Notes: generated by a model not told the origin, from the sequence alone. DNA of 64,000 nt from Humulus lupulus (GCF_963169125.1 NC_084793.1:140098297-140162296), one strand, 5' to 3'. Positions 23,662 through 35,893 are shown, counted from the stretch's first letter. A program made the numbers and translations.

Positions 23662-24776
23662 TGTAACGACCCAAAATCACTAATAAGGCTTAAGGGCCTT
23701 GATTAGTGTGCCAGGAGGGCACAATTGGTTTACGTGTGAATTTATTAAGTTTAATGTGTAATTATATGCTATAATTGTGAGAACCACATTATTATGTGGG
23801 TAAATCTACAGCATGCGACTTGAGGCGATCCTAGGGAGCTAGTTAGTGGGAAAGTCACAACGGGGCTTAGTACTTGACTTCGGGCAAGTCAAGGGGTATT
23901 TCAGGTATTGGATGGTTATTTAGGTTATCGGGTTATGGAAATAAATAATTGGAGATATATTTGAGGTTAGGAAGTCTAGGTGGGAATACTGGGGAATTTT
24001 ACCATTTTTCCCTTGGGGACGTTTTCGACACCCCAGGCCTCGGGATTAACTTAATTGCCTAAGAATAGACTAAGTAAAACATAGAATTTAGTGGAACACT
24101 AGGAACCGACCTTCTCTCCTTCTCTCTTTCTCTCTCAAAGGAAACCATTGGAATCTAAGGGAAAACTCAGCTGGAAACTCTATAATTTGAGCTAGAGTTT
24201 TGAGGGATTAACTCAATTTTAGCAAGGAATTCAACCAAGACCGAGGTAAGGATTGAATCACACTTTTTGTTGTTAAAATTCTGTGGTCTTGATTGAGTTC
24301 TGAGAGGTTTTTGGGTTGTGAAATTGAAGACTGAATTGAAGCTAGGAACTTGGGAGTTAGCTTAGAAATTTCTTAGAGAATTGATTCTACAGTTAAGGTA
24401 AGCTCAAATTTATGGTTTAATATTTGAATTCTAATGTTTTCATGGATGGTTTTAGTGTTCTTGAGCTTTTGGGTTTCAGAGATTGAAGTGGGAATTTGAT
24501 GAGTTTTTAAGCTAGGTTTTTGTTGGATTATGTTGCTGGAATCATGTTAGAAGTTTTGTGATAATTGGGTTGTGGAATTAGGATAGTTTTAGATGGTTTT
24601 GAGTGAGGATTGAGAGTTAAAAATGGAGGTTTTTCTGGGTTCGAAGGGGTCGGGCCGCGACATAGTTCTTGGTGAGCTGTGGCCCTCTGAAGCTGATGCA
24701 TGCTGAGGAAGGAGGGCGGGCCGCGACATAGGGCTTGTAGGGCCGCAACCCGTGTCTAGTTTTGGGCGTGGGGGAG
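23662..24776 (+). repeat. 3' LTR of element A, left half
   Basis: Closely matches the first half of the 5' LTR (from 13966) and stops at GGGAG (24772-24776), where element B is inserted. It includes the start of the GGCCGCG block. The ORF at 24589-24843 on the minus strand is an LTR artefact. Confidence 0.93.
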
Positions 24777-25474
24777 TGTAACGCCCTGGATAGCCAAGAC
24801 AGCTACACTGTGTGTTTATAAAGGTGTGGGACTTGCTAATCAAGTCGTTTAATCAAAACATGTCATTAGTTAAAGTGTTCTAGGGCTAAAAGACATTTTG
24901 GCCACAAAAGATGCATTTTATAAAATATAAACAAATTACAGAAGGGATCCCCAAACAGAACAATGTTTAAAAGTTGGTTTACAAAATTCAACAATTAATA
25001 GTAAACGTTGGCCATACTAAGGCAAAACACAAGGTTTTGGTCCTCTCGTCCCTGTAATCTCCTCAACCGTGGCGGTTGAGCGGCCTGACATGTACATTCA
25101 CCCTGCAGAGCTCTCCAATCACGGTTGATCGATCTTGCCCTTGCCTTTACCTGCACCACGCAGCACCCATGAGCCAAGGCCCAACAAGAAAACAACATAC
25201 ATAGCATAAACAATATTATCAGGCAGATATTCCAATAAGCATGTAATATTGTGAATTATAATGCCCCGTCAATTATAATACTCCTTGGCTTGTCCAAAGT
25301 CAATTATAATGCCCCGTTGTGACTTTTCCCGCTATCTAGCCCTAGGATCGCCTCGAGTCGCCGACTGCAGAGTTATCCACATAATAATGTGGTTCTCACA
25401 TATACAACATGTCTATTTCATATTATCACATAACATCATCAATTATCATAAACACACTATTTCATATTAATCAT
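24777..25474 (-). repeat. Left, inverted LTR of element B with internal deletion
   Basis: Read on the minus strand it has the LTR middle-left (TGTGTTTATGATAATTG ... GGGGCATTATAATTGAC), then a jump of roughly 1.5 kb to CATGCTTATTGGAATATCTG, then the full LTR 3' end. About the first 120 LTR bases are absent. Around the deletion, a short stretch naming ATTATAATTGAC is repeated (about 25255-25320), suggesting slippage or repair. Confidence 0.85.
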
Positions 25475-25524
25475 CTCGGACACTCTGGATAAGTCCGCCA
25501 TGCCTCGCCGCCACCCTGACGGCC
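25475..25524 (-). pseudogene. Gag fragment of element B next to the inversion point
   Basis: On the minus strand about 50 bp reads [16 protein letters not shown], matching the Gly-rich segment before the first Cys cluster of element A's gag. It is joined on one side to a truncated LTR and on the other, head to head, to reverse transcriptase. Short, but the residue pattern is specific. Confidence 0.65.
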
Positions 25525-27974
25525 TTCCGGACACGATATGGGCATTATGAGTTCCTGGTCATGTCTTTTGGTCTGACCAATGCCCAAGAAGATTTTATGG
25601 ATCTGATGAACAGGGTGTTCAAGGACTTCTTGGATCAGTTCGTCATTGTCTTCATCGACGACATCTTGGTTTACTCCAGTTCAGAGGTAGAGCATGAGCA
25701 ACATCTCCGACAGGTTCTACAGAGGTTAAGGGAGCATCAGTTGTACGCCAAGTTTAAGAAGTGTGAGTTCTGGCTACCAGAGGTGACCTTCCTTGGACAT
25801 ATAGTTGGGACAGAAGGGATTAAGGTGGATCCGTCCAAGGTAGAGGCAGTTAGGGATTGGCCGAGACCGAGGAATGCCTTGGAGGTGCGGAGTTTCCTTG
25901 GGTTGGCTAGTTACTACAGACGATTTGTAGAGGGGTTCTTGAAGATTTCTTCACCAATGACCGAGTTGACAAGAAAGAATCAGAAGTTCGTCTGGTCAGA
26001 GAAGTGTGAGAACAGCTTTCAGGAGTTGAAGCGATGGCTTATTTCTACACCTGTGTTGAGTCTTCCTTCGAAGGAAGGGAAGTTTGTGGTCTACTGTGAC
26101 GCGCCGAGGATGGGTTTATGCTGTGTGTTGATGCAGAATGAGAAGGTTATAGCCTATGAATCTCGACAACTGAAGGAGTATGAGCAGAGGTACCCAACCC
26201 ATGATTTGGAGTTAGCAGCAGTGGTATTCGCATTGAAGGTGTGGCGACATTATCTGTACGGGGAGAAGTGTGAGATATACATTGAGCATAAGAGTCTGAA
26301 GTATTTCTTTACCCAGAAGGATCTGAATATGAGGCAAATACGTTGGTTGGAGTTGGTTAAGGATTATGAATGTGATATCCTTTACCATCCTGGGAAAGCC
26401 AACGTGGTGGCAGATGCATTGAGCCGGAGGGGCCCAGGACAGTTGTATAGTTTCACCCAGATCTCGAGAGAATTGGCTGATGAGATGGTCAGGGCAAGGA
26501 TAGAACTGGTAGTAGGCCAGTTAGCCAATATCACTTTGCAGTTGACCCTGTTAGAGCGGATCAAGGAGGGTCAGTTGGTAGATGTGCACTTGCAGGAAAA
26601 TAGGCAGCATGCCTTAGCGGGGATAGCTAAGGATTATTCTGTTTCTGAGACAGGTTTGCTTCGGTATCAGGGGCGAATTTGTGTTCCGGCTGATGAGGGA
26701 ATTAGGCGAGAGATACTGGATGAGTCACGCACTACACCATACTCACTTCATCCGGGTACCACGAAGATGTATCAGGATCTACGGACATTATATTGGTGGC
26801 CCGGGATGAAGAAGGATGTAGTTGAGTATGTGTCTAGATGTTTGACATGTTAGCAAGTTAAGGCTGAGCATCAGTGACCAGCGGGATTGCTTCAGCCTTT
26901 GGGTTTCCCAGAGTGGAAATGGGAAGATATTACGATGGATTTTGTGGGAGGATTACCCAGGACAGTTGGGCTTCATGACTCGGTGTGGGTGATAGTAGAT
27001 AGATACACTAAGTTAGCTCATTTTCTACCAGTAAGGTCGACCTATACAGTGGAACAATATGCAGAGTTTTATGTGAAGGAGGTGGTTCGTCTCCATGGGG
27101 TTCCGAAGTCTATTGTGTCTGACCGAGACCCTATCTTTACCTCCAAGTTTTGGGGAGCTTTGCAGAGAGCTATGGGGACTCAGTTGAAGTTTAGCACAAC
27201 TTTTCATCCTCAGACTGATGGACAGTCTGAGAGGATGATTCAGGTATTGGAGGACATGCTCAGGGCATGTGTGACTGACTTTGAGGGTTCATGGAGTAAG
27301 TACCTCCCATTGATCGAGTTTTCATATAACAACACTATCAGTCCGCGATTGGAGTGGCTCCTTATGAGATGTTGTATGGAAGAGAGTGTAGATCGCCCAT
27401 TCACTGGGATGAGATGGGCGAGAGAAAGTATTTGGGGCCAGATATGGTTCAGAGGACTAACGAGGCCATAGAGAAGATTCGGGCTAGAATGCTTGCCTCG
27501 CAGAGTAGACAGAAAAGCTACACTGATCCTAAGCGTAGGAACATGGAGTTCCAGGTTGGAGACCATGTGTTTTTGCGAGTTTCACCATTGAGGGGTGTGA
27601 GGAGGTTTGGAGTGAAGGGCAAGCTGAGCCCTCGGTTTGTTGGACCTTTTGAGATCCTGGAGAGGATTGGACAGGTGGCTTATAGGCTGGCCTTGCCACC
27701 GTCGCTATCAGGAGTTCATAATGTGTTTCATGTCTCCATGTTGCAGAAGTATGTTTCTGATACGACACATGTACTGAGGTACGAGGACTTAGAGTTGCAG
27801 ACAGATTTTTCCTATGAGGAGCGACCAGTTCAGATTTTGGATCGGAAGGACAAAGTCTTACGGAACAAGACAATTCCGTTGGTGAAAATATTGTGGAAGA
27901 ATAGCAAGGTCGAGGAAGCGACCTGGGAGTTAGAGACAGTGATGCGGGATCAGTATCCCAAGCTATTCAGGTAA
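25525..27974 (+). pseudogene. Element B pol: 5'-truncated reverse transcriptase, RNase H, integrase
   Basis: Starts mid reverse transcriptase ([17 protein letters not shown]), then catalytic [10 protein letters not shown] (about 25655), thumb [11 protein letters not shown], RNase H ([27 protein letters not shown]), integrase zinc region ([24 protein letters not shown]), core (VSDRDPIFTSKFW, TTFHPQTDGQSER) and chromodomain-like tail ([15 protein letters not shown]) to 27974. Breaks are few: TAG 26851, TGA near 26875, and a small deletion/frameshift near 27330-27345. It is much better preserved than element A, as expected for a later insertion. Protease and the front of reverse transcriptase are missing. 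Confidence 0.9.
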
Positions 27975-29313
27975 ATTTCGAGGACGAAATTCTCATTAGG
28001 AGGGGATAGTTGTAACGACCCAAATTTGCTAATAAGGCTTAATGGCCTTGATTAGTGTGCCGGGAGGGCATAATTGGGATTAGAATGAATGTTATTGATT
28101 TGAATGTGTAATTATATGATCAATAGTGTGTTTATGATAATTGATGATATTATGTGATAATATGAAATAGACATGTTGTATATGTGAGAACCACATTATA
28201 ATGTGGATAACTCTGCAGCCGGTGACTCGAGGCGATCCTAAGGCTAGATAGCGGGAAAAGTCACAACGGGGCATTATAATTGACTTTGGACAAGTCAAGG
28301 AGTATTTTAGGTATCGGGTAGTGATTCAGACTATCGGGTGATGAAAATAAATAATTGGAGATATATTTGAGGTTAGGATGTCTAGGCGGGATTATTGGGG
28401 GATTTTACCGTTTTGCCCTCGGGGACGTTTTCGGCACCCCGAGCTTTGGGATTAGTTTAATCATCTAAGGATATACTTGGAAGACTTAGAAAAATATTAG
28501 ACAGAAAGTGTAAACCGACCCTATCTCTCCTTATCTCTCTCTTCTCTCTCATAGCAAAGGAAAAACTCTGAATTTTCAAGAGAATCAAGTTGAATACTTG
28601 GGAATTGAAGGGCTGAACCAGAGGATTAGCTCAAGGAACTAATCAAGGGTTGAATTAGAGTCAAGGTAAGCATTAATTTTCATTTCTGAGGTTAGAAATT
28701 TAAGGAGAAATGGCTGAGTTTTTAATAGTTGTGATTTTGACATTTAAGGTGGAGTTTGAGGCTTGAAACTCTGAAGATAGGCCAGGGGGTCCTTGGAGAA
28801 ACGATTCTACAACTGAGGTAAGGTTTAATTTAAAGTTTGATGGTTGAATTTGAGAGTTTTCATGGCTGGTTTTGAGTTCTATGGGTTTGAAATCTCAGAA
28901 ATTGGAATTGGGATTTTGGTGAGTGTTAGGCTGGATTTTTGGTGGAGTTGTGTTGTTTAAATTGTTCTAATGTTGTTATTATTAATTGGTTTTGAGTTGG
29001 GGGCTTTGGGATGGCTTAAGGTGAGGTTTAGAGATTGAAAATGGTGGATTTTTCTGGGTTCGAAGGGTCGGGCCGCGGCATGGTTCTTGGTGAGCTGCGG
29101 CCCTTCGAGGCTGTTGCATGCTGAGGAAGGAGGGCGGGCCGCGGCATGGTCCAAGCAATGCCGCGGCCCTTACCCGTTGTTTGTGCCCTAGGTGGTTCTG
29201 TTTGGGGGCCATGCAGCGACATGGGTGGCCTATGCCGGGGCGCTTAAGGGATTTTGGGATTTTGAGATTTTAGGCTTGGGAATTTAACCTAGGGTGCTCG
29301 GGATTGAATCTTT

Positions 29314-30637
29314 TGTTGACCCAAACTCTTAAGTCTCCTTATTTTGATGATTAACAAATATTTGATTATTATTTGTTACTAATGATTTGTTGATTTTGTA
29401 GCAAAAACCAAAGTGAATTAGCAATTCAAAGTCAAACTTATGACCAAGGGCAAAATGGTCATTTTACCAGATTTTCCGGAAATGACCCGAAATGGATTTC
29501 AAGACTCAAGAAACTCAAGATAAAGGTTTAATTTCATTTCTTAGTCTTGTAAAGTGATTGCAAGTTTACTTTAAGTCATAAGTATAAAATTTGGCTCATT
29601 CACGTGATAAAAATGGTGATTCTTCAAAATGAGAACTAGACATCCTAAATTCACTTTTAAGAAAATACATCCCCGATAGGGTTGTAACACAATTGGAATT
29701 TTTGAAATCGGATAAACGAGCTAAAAGTTATAAAGAATTGAAAAACGGGAAAATAGGCATATTTTGAACTTTTGCTCACTGCCTGCCATCCGGAATTCCG
29801 GTTGGCAACCGGAATTCTGGTTGCTCCCAGACCGGAATTCCGGTTCCCCATCCGAACTTCCGGTTCGCGGCAGGCAGCTTCAAAAAATAACCCCCAACGG
29901 CTATAAACGGCTAGTTTTTTCCCAAACTCTATATAAACTCGTTTTTCACTCAAAATTAGTGGTTGGCTGAGCATTTATTACATATATCAAACCTAATCCA
30001 TTGATTTCAAAGACCTCTCAAAGTTTAAATCATCTAAACACATATTCACACACTTGAGCCAAAATTTGTATTTATTTCTTCTAAGTGTGCTTGCTAATCA
30101 CTCTAGGTTTCTCATTGTATCATCATACTTCTAGAGTGATTTTTGCTTGTAATATCAAACACATTCCCATATTGTGATTGAGGTGAGGTTGGCACCGGTT
30201 TTGTAAACAACCCAGTTAGAGTGAGATTGACACTTCAACAATCCGAAAAAGAGGTTGATAGTCCTTGGTGGTGGAAAACTATTGTAAGAGGTTTGGAAAT
30301 ACCTTGGTGAAAAATTCCCTGTTGTAAGGGTTAGTCAAGCCCGTTAACTTGGCTCGATAGTGGAACTCAAAGCTAGGTCCATAGCTTTGAAGACCAAGGA
30401 CGTAGGTGGCTTAGTTCTACCGAACCTTGTAAAATTCGAGAGTTTGCAATTTCTTAACCTTAAACTCTTTACATTACAAGTTTGATTATTTGCTATATCT
30501 ATTTGATTGCCATATTATTTGCTTTTACTTGATAAATTTGATTTATTGCATAATTTGGCATATTAAGTTTTAAATTTCCGAAATTAGTTTAAATTTCCAA
30601 TTCACCCCCCCTCTTGGAAACATATCTTGGGTTAACA
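29314..30637 (+). mobile_element. Solo LTR C, copia-type, inside element B's LTR
   Basis: TGTTGACCCAAAC ... CTTGGGTTAACA, 1324 bp, flanked by TSD TCTTT (29309-29313 and 30638-30642). The 3' end, a C-run (ACCCCCCCTCTTGG) before GGGTTAACA, is the style of SIRE/Maximus-type plant copia LTRs. A TATA-like CTATATAAAC lies at about 29927-29936. There is no interior. Orientation is taken from TATA and the C-rich end. Confidence 0.88.
29780..29878. repeat. Palindromic CCGGAATTCCGG cluster in solo LTR C
   Basis: Four copies of a 12-bp palindrome (CCGGAATTCCGG and variants) begin near 29790, 29809, 29832 and 29851, 19-23 bp apart. The cluster is framed by an inverted repeat, GCCTGCC (29781-29787) and GGCAGGC (29870-29876). 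It lies 50-150 bp upstream of the TATA-like box, where LTR enhancers usually sit. Confidence 0.8.
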
Positions 30638-31661
30638 TCTTTTACCATATTTGGTGAAGTTAAATGTTCCGGGGACTAGAACTTGGTTTGCAAACTCATT
30701 TAAGATTGTTAATGGTATCTTTCATCATGGTTGTGACTAGGTGTTAAGCTAGGGCTTGGGGATCGGATCGCGCTCGAGGAGTATTGCCCGTAGCTAATTC
30801 ATCTAGAAGCTAAAGGTAAGAAAACTACACCCGGTTGAATATTTGAACGGGACTAAGGGCTCCTTGATATATATGATTGAAAGAATGGTATTATGCCATG
30901 TAAATTGTAACCAACGGCCTAAGCGTGCCACAGTTAACTTGTGCAATTGGCACGGCTCGGACACTGGTATCCGAGGACAGCTTATTATGCACTGAGCTGG
31001 GTTTAAGCAGGCCGGAGTCAGTGGGTTAAACAGAGGGTGCGACGTAAGGTGTCGACCCTAGTATATATGTTAATTGATTATTATACTTGGCTATGAATGT
31101 GATTAATGAGATTGTTGAATAATCTGAGTATAGATGAGGTTACCTGTACCTTGAAGTGTGCTTATATGCTGTGGATTGAATATCTGAACATGCTTATTGG
31201 AATATCTGTCTGATAATATTTTTTTATGCTGTGTATTTTGTTTTCTTGCTAGGCCTTGGCTCACGGGTGCTGCGTGGTGCAGGTAAAGGCAAGGGCAAGA
31301 TCGATCAACCTTGATTGGAGAGCTATGCAGGGTGAATGTACATGTCAGGCCGCTCAACCGCCACGGTTGAGGAGATTACAGGGACGAGAGGACCAGAACC
31401 TTGTGTTTTGCCTTAGTATGGCTAACGTTTACTATTAATTGTTGAATTTTGTAAACCAACTTTTAAACATTGTTCTGTTTGGGGATCCCTTCTGTAAATT
31501 GTTTATATTTTATAAAATGCATCTTTTGTGGCCAAAATGTCTTTTAGCCCTAGAACACTTTAACTAATGACACGTTTTGATTAAACGACTTGATTAGTAA
31601 GTCCCACACCTTTATAAACACAAAGTGTAGTAGTCTTGGCTATCCAGGGCGTTACAGGGAG

Positions 31662-32780
31662 CCTCTGGTTGGGGCCATTCCATGGCATGGGAGGCTTGTG
31701 TCGCGACCCTTAAGGAAATTTGTGATTTTGGGATTTTAAGCATGGGAATTTAACCTAGGGTGCTCGGGATCGAATCTACTACCGTGCTTGGTGGAATTCG
31801 ATGTTCTAGAGATTAGAACTTTGTCTAGAAGCCCTTCTTTACAATTATTGATGGTATCCCTTATCTTGTTTATGACTAGGTACTAAGCTAGGGCTCGGGA
31901 ATTGGATCGTGCTTAAGGGGCATCGTGCGTAATCGGTGCACTTGGAAACTAAAGGTAAGAAAACTGCACCTGGTTGTGGATTTATAATGGGACTAAGGGT
32001 TCCCTACTTTGTATGCTTTGTGAAGGATGATATTATGCCATGTAAATAGTAAACAAACGGCCTAAGAGTACCGAAGTTTACACTAGCGCACAGGGCGTGG
32101 CTTGGCCACTTGTAGCTGATGACAGCTTATTATGCACTGAGCTCGGTTTAAGCGGGCCGGAGTCAGTGGGTTAAACAGAGGGTGTGACCTAAGGTGTCGA
32201 CCCTGATTGCCGTGTGACTTGATTGTTATTATTGATTGGTAGATTGTTATGATGTATAGCTGAGTGTTGATTAGCTGAATCTATGATTGAGTCTTCTTGC
32301 TTTGTGATTATTGTGGTATGATAAGTGTATAAACCTGATTAAGGGGGTTATCCAAATGTTATTGTTGTTTGTTATATAATGTGATCTGTTTTCTTACTGG
32401 GCCATGGCTCACGGGTGCTTCGTGGTGCAGGTAAAGGCAAGAGCAAGCTTGATCAGCCCTGATTTGGAGAGCTCTGAGAGCAGAATGTACATGATCAGCC
32501 GCTCAACCGCCAAAGTTGAGAGGGAGACAGGAATAGGAGAACCAGAAACGTCTGTTTTGCCCTTGAAGTGGCTAATGGTTGTTTGAACTCTAGAAATTTT
32601 GTAAACTGACTTTTGAACGCTGTTCCTTTTTGGGATCCCATGTGTAAAAATGTTTGATTATATGAAATGTATCTTTTGAGACCAAACCCTTTTAACCCTA
32701 GCACATTAATGGTTTGATTAGCAAGTCCTGAACCTTTATAAGTACACAGTGTAGCGGTCTTGGCTATCCAGGGCGTTACA
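31662..32780 (+). repeat. 3' LTR of element A, right half
   Basis: Continues the LTR after the GGGAG duplication (cctctggttggggcc) and ends GGGCGTTACA at 32780, followed by TSD CTAGG. The sequence parallels 15075-16218 of the 5' LTR throughout. Confidence 0.93.
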
Positions 32781-33327
32781 CTAGGATTTTGGTCCTTGGA
32801 CTAGAAGTAGCTATCAGGTGTCAGTTACTACAGGTATGGGCCACCAGAAGATCATCTGACAACTTTTGGTAAGCCTCGATTAGTGGTTTCGAGTTCATAC
32901 CCTTGATAATCGACATTTCCCACAACGCTGTCTGACATGGGCAAACGTGTGCCGCACCTTGACAGTCATATATATGTTCCCCATAAAGTTGGTACCCAAC
33001 TTTCTGCAATGGGCACTGTGCAATCCACATGGGCCGTAGTCTCTATTTAGTGCAACCCTTTTTGTATTAATTCAACATTAATACCCCATCATGGGGGATT
33101 TTTATTAACGAGATATGATTAAAATTAATGACCCCAGCCTCTATAAATATGGTTGGGGTATCTCCTTGTAAAGGGTATGAATTTTAGAGAGAAAAACTCT
33201 GTAACCTAGTGCAATATATACGATCCCTGAGAACCACCATTGAAGCTTGCTCAAACAAGCTTCAATCTCACTAAATATCCGAGACTTGTGGACTAGGGCT
33301 CTTTTATAGCCCGAATCACGTCAAAAT
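32781..33327 (+). mobile_element. Right half of the Tat-like LTR split by element A
   Basis: Follows on from 13965. Contains a TATA-like CTATAAATATGG (about 33151-33162), then a leader-like stretch (AGAGAGAAAAACTCTGTAACC) and a U5-like end (TTTTATAGCCCGAATCACG). No interior or pol sequence follows; a Tekay-family LTR (E) begins at 33328. Likely a solo or truncated LTR. Confidence 0.55.
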
Positions 33328-33359
33328 TGTAGCGTCCCAAATTTGCTAATAAGGCTTAG
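33328..33359 (+). repeat. LTR fragment E, first 32 bp (continues at 35495)
   Basis: TGTAGCGTCCCAAATTTGC, a mutated start of the TGTAACGACCC LTR family, interrupted by solo LTR F at the TSD CTTAG (33355-33359). Confidence 0.8.
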
Positions 33360-35489
33360 TGTAACGCCCTGGATAGCCAGGACCGCTACACTGTGTGTTT
33401 ATAAAGTGCCAGACTCACTAATCAAGTCATTAAAGTGAAAACGTGTTATTGAAATAGTAGAGGAACTAGGGTTAAAAGCATTTTGGTCTCAAAAGATACA
33501 TTTTCACTGCTAAACATTGTTTATGTACATGGGATCCCAAAAATGACAGTTTAAAAGCCATACTACAAAAGTTACAAAGTTTATATACGTTAACAGCCAT
33601 ACTAAGGCAAAATGAGCAGTTAGGTGATCTCCGTCCTGACACACTCCTCGATCATGGTGATCGAGCGGCTGGCTATGTACATTTCACTTCGGAGCTCTCC
33701 ACCTCAGGACTGGTCCAGCTTGCTCTTGCCTTTACCTGCACCACGTAGCACCCGTGAGCCAAGGCCCAGCAAGAACACATATCAACAATAGAACATGCAC
33801 ATTTAGCTGTCAAGTCAATCTCACATATGGCATCTCATAAACTTCAAGCATATCAATAGTCAAGTATTTCATATACAAAGCATATCAGCTCATATAACAC
33901 AATGCACAAATGATAACCAGGGCTAGCGCTTGCAAGCTGCTCCCTCTGTTATCCTATTATTTCTGGCTCCCAGTGGCCAATTCGCGCCCCGTGCGCTAGA
34001 AATCATGAACGGTACTCTTAGACCGCTTATACGTGTCCCTTGGCATAATACCAACGATGACACAAAACAGTTCTCGGGAGCCCTTAGTCCCATCACAATC
34101 ATACACTCGGGTGCAGTGTTCTTACCTTTCAATTTACTGATTTCCGATGCCACGTAGCCACAAGCACGGTCCTCTACCCCGAACCTCTCCAAATTCCTAA
34201 TCAAAACACAAATATAATATTCTTTGTCATTAACCAATCCAAGACTACCTTCCCGGTACCTAATCCACACTCTCGGAACCCCCAAAACCTTAGAATAACA
34301 CCCCGCAGGCATCCCCCGAACCCCCAGAGCAAAGACCAAAAATTGCAAAATTTAACTCCCTGAAATTTGCCTTGTGCCGCGGCACCCACCTCCAGAGACC
34401 CCTAGGCCGCGGCAAGCAAAAGCCATGCCGCGGCACACCATCGCAGACCCAGATTTCTGGGTTTCCCTTCGCATTTTCCCGAGCTCCAACCTCTCCAAAT
34501 CACCCCAAACTCTATCCTAAGCCCCAAAACCAACTCTAAACCCCCAACAAACCTCACAACAACTCAAAGACATCATGCCCAAGCTCACTCACACCTTCAA
34601 TCCTAAAATTCACTCTTGAATTTCCCACTTGACAACTCAAACCAAAGAAATTATGAACTGCTTGAACTCAAGCACAACCCACACTTCAAACTCCCTATAC
34701 CTTAACAAAACAAACCTAATAAACATACAGAGACCTTACCTTAAGTGATAGGTTCAACCTCCAGCTCTTGACCTCCTTCCCCCTTGGTTCCCAATTCTCT
34801 GAAATTACATAAAACCAGCCACCAACTCATCTCAATTCACCTTCCTTAACTAAAATTCAGACTTTAAACTTGGATATAACATAATCAAAATCTTACCTCT
34901 GAGTTTTCTTGGCCTAAGCTTGGTTGATAACTTCAAACATCCCTTGATTCTCCTTCCAAGAGTTTAGATTTCTGCTTCTCCTTTCTATCTCCTTTTTGCT
35001 CTTATTCTAGGTCTCCACAATTCAGCATAACCAACTCCCAAAGTGTTACACGTATATGATATTCCCTCTTCAGCTGAAACTCATCTACTAACTGCCAAAA
35101 TACCATTTTAACCCTCCATTAATATCACTTACTAACTAGACCTCAAGGGCTTATTTGTCCTTTCCCTAACTTTGCAATTCTACCACTTTCCCAATAAGAC
35201 CTGTTACTCTCTATAGTTACTAACGGTTACGCAGGTTACCAAATCACCAGTTACCATTATCTAGTTTCCTAGGACCGTCTTGGCACGTGCATCGCGTTTG
35301 TATCACAGCACCCACACAGTACAATTCACATATCATAATTATCACATAATATAATTCACATAGTCATATAACATGCTTAAAATCATAATCATACATCTTA
35401 ATCATAATAACCACACATAATTCCCATCTTGCCCTCCCGGCACACTAATCAAGGCCCTTAAGCCTTATTAGTGAATTTGGGTCGTTACA
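33360..35489 (-). mobile_element. Solo LTR F, Tekay-like family, minus strand
   Basis: TGTAACGCCCTGG to GGGTCGTTACA on the plus strand (the LTR reversed), 2130 bp, TSD CTTAG at 33355-33359 and 35490-35494. The GCCGCGGC block lies at about 34375-34435. ORFs at 33923-34389 fall in LTR sequence and are not genes. Confidence 0.94.
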
Positions 35490-35494
35490 CTTAG

Positions 35495-35893
35495 AGCCTT
35501 GATTAGCGTGTCGGGATGGCAATAATTGAATTTAATATGTTAATATGTGAATTTGATGATTATGTGATTAGAAATGCATGTTTAGGTGAATTAAATATGC
35601 ATGTGGGCCCCATTTGGCTATTAGGGGCATATTTGTAATTTTAGCCCAATGAGGGCATAAATGCAATATTTGTGTATATTGTGATTGATACCATGTGTGA
35701 GTGGTGATATATTTGTCATGCACAATCCGAGACGGTCCTAGGGAGCAGTTTAGCTAGAAAGTCACAACAGGGCCAAAATTTAAATTTGAATTATGGTTGT
35801 GATCTTTTCCTTAAGAAGATGATACCATATTTTATGGGAGGGAATTATTTAAATAAATGAATAAATAAAAGAAAATAGGAAAAATGCAACATT
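35495..35893 (+). repeat. LTR fragment E, continued
   Basis: Carries on from 33359 (AGCCTTGATTAGCGTG) and shows family landmarks such as GACGGTCCTAGGGAGCAG (about 35731-35748). It fades around 35893, so only about 430 bp of the LTR remain. Confidence 0.75.

Larger units (their letters stand above)
24777..31656. mobile_element. Element B: head-to-head rearranged gypsy insertion with both LTR 3' ends outward
   Basis: TSD GGGAG at 24772-24776 and 31657-31661. The left terminus is TGTAACGCCCTGG, the reverse complement of an LTR 3' end; the right terminus is CCAGGGCGTTACA, an LTR 3' end in plus orientation. The left part (24777-25524) is an LTR piece plus a gag scrap on the minus strand; the right part (25525-31656) is reverse transcriptase to LTR on the plus strand. 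The two LTR ends look about 95% or more identical by eye over roughly 450 bp. A normal insertion would have one 5' and one 3' LTR end outward. Confidence 0.85.
28011..31656 (+). repeat. Right LTR of element B, interrupted by solo LTR C
   Basis: TGTAACGACCCAAATTTGC at 28011 to GGGCGTTACA at 31656; about 2.3 kb after removing the 29314-30637 insertion and one TSD. Holds the family's GGCCGCGGC block (about 29068-29230) and splice-like words (28664, 28818, 30814, 31282). PPT at 27998-28010 directly precedes it. Confidence 0.92.
13966..32780 (+). mobile_element. Ty3/gypsy element A (Tekay/Del-like chromovirus), nested host
   Basis: Boundaries are exact: it starts TGTAACGACCC at 13966, ends GGGCGTTACA at 32780, and is flanked by the 5-bp TSD CTAGG. 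Order: 5' LTR 13966-16218, PBS, gag, protease, reverse transcriptase, RNase H, integrase with a chromodomain-like end, PPT, 3' LTR 23662-24776 continued at 31662-32780. Without its two nested insertions it would be about 9.55 kb. The integrase C-terminus ([15 protein letters not shown]) resembles the chromodomain of the Tekay/Del lineage. Many stops make it non-autonomous. Confidence 0.92.

Noticed and set aside
24777..25524. A separate solo LTR on the minus strand next to element B
   Set aside because: There is no TSD at its inner end, whereas GGGAG pairs its outer end with the outer end of the right LTR, so it is part of one insertion.
33360..35489. A gene at 33923-34389
   Set aside because: The sequence is an LTR with TSD CTTAG; the frame has no domain and the same stretch in LTR H is interrupted differently.
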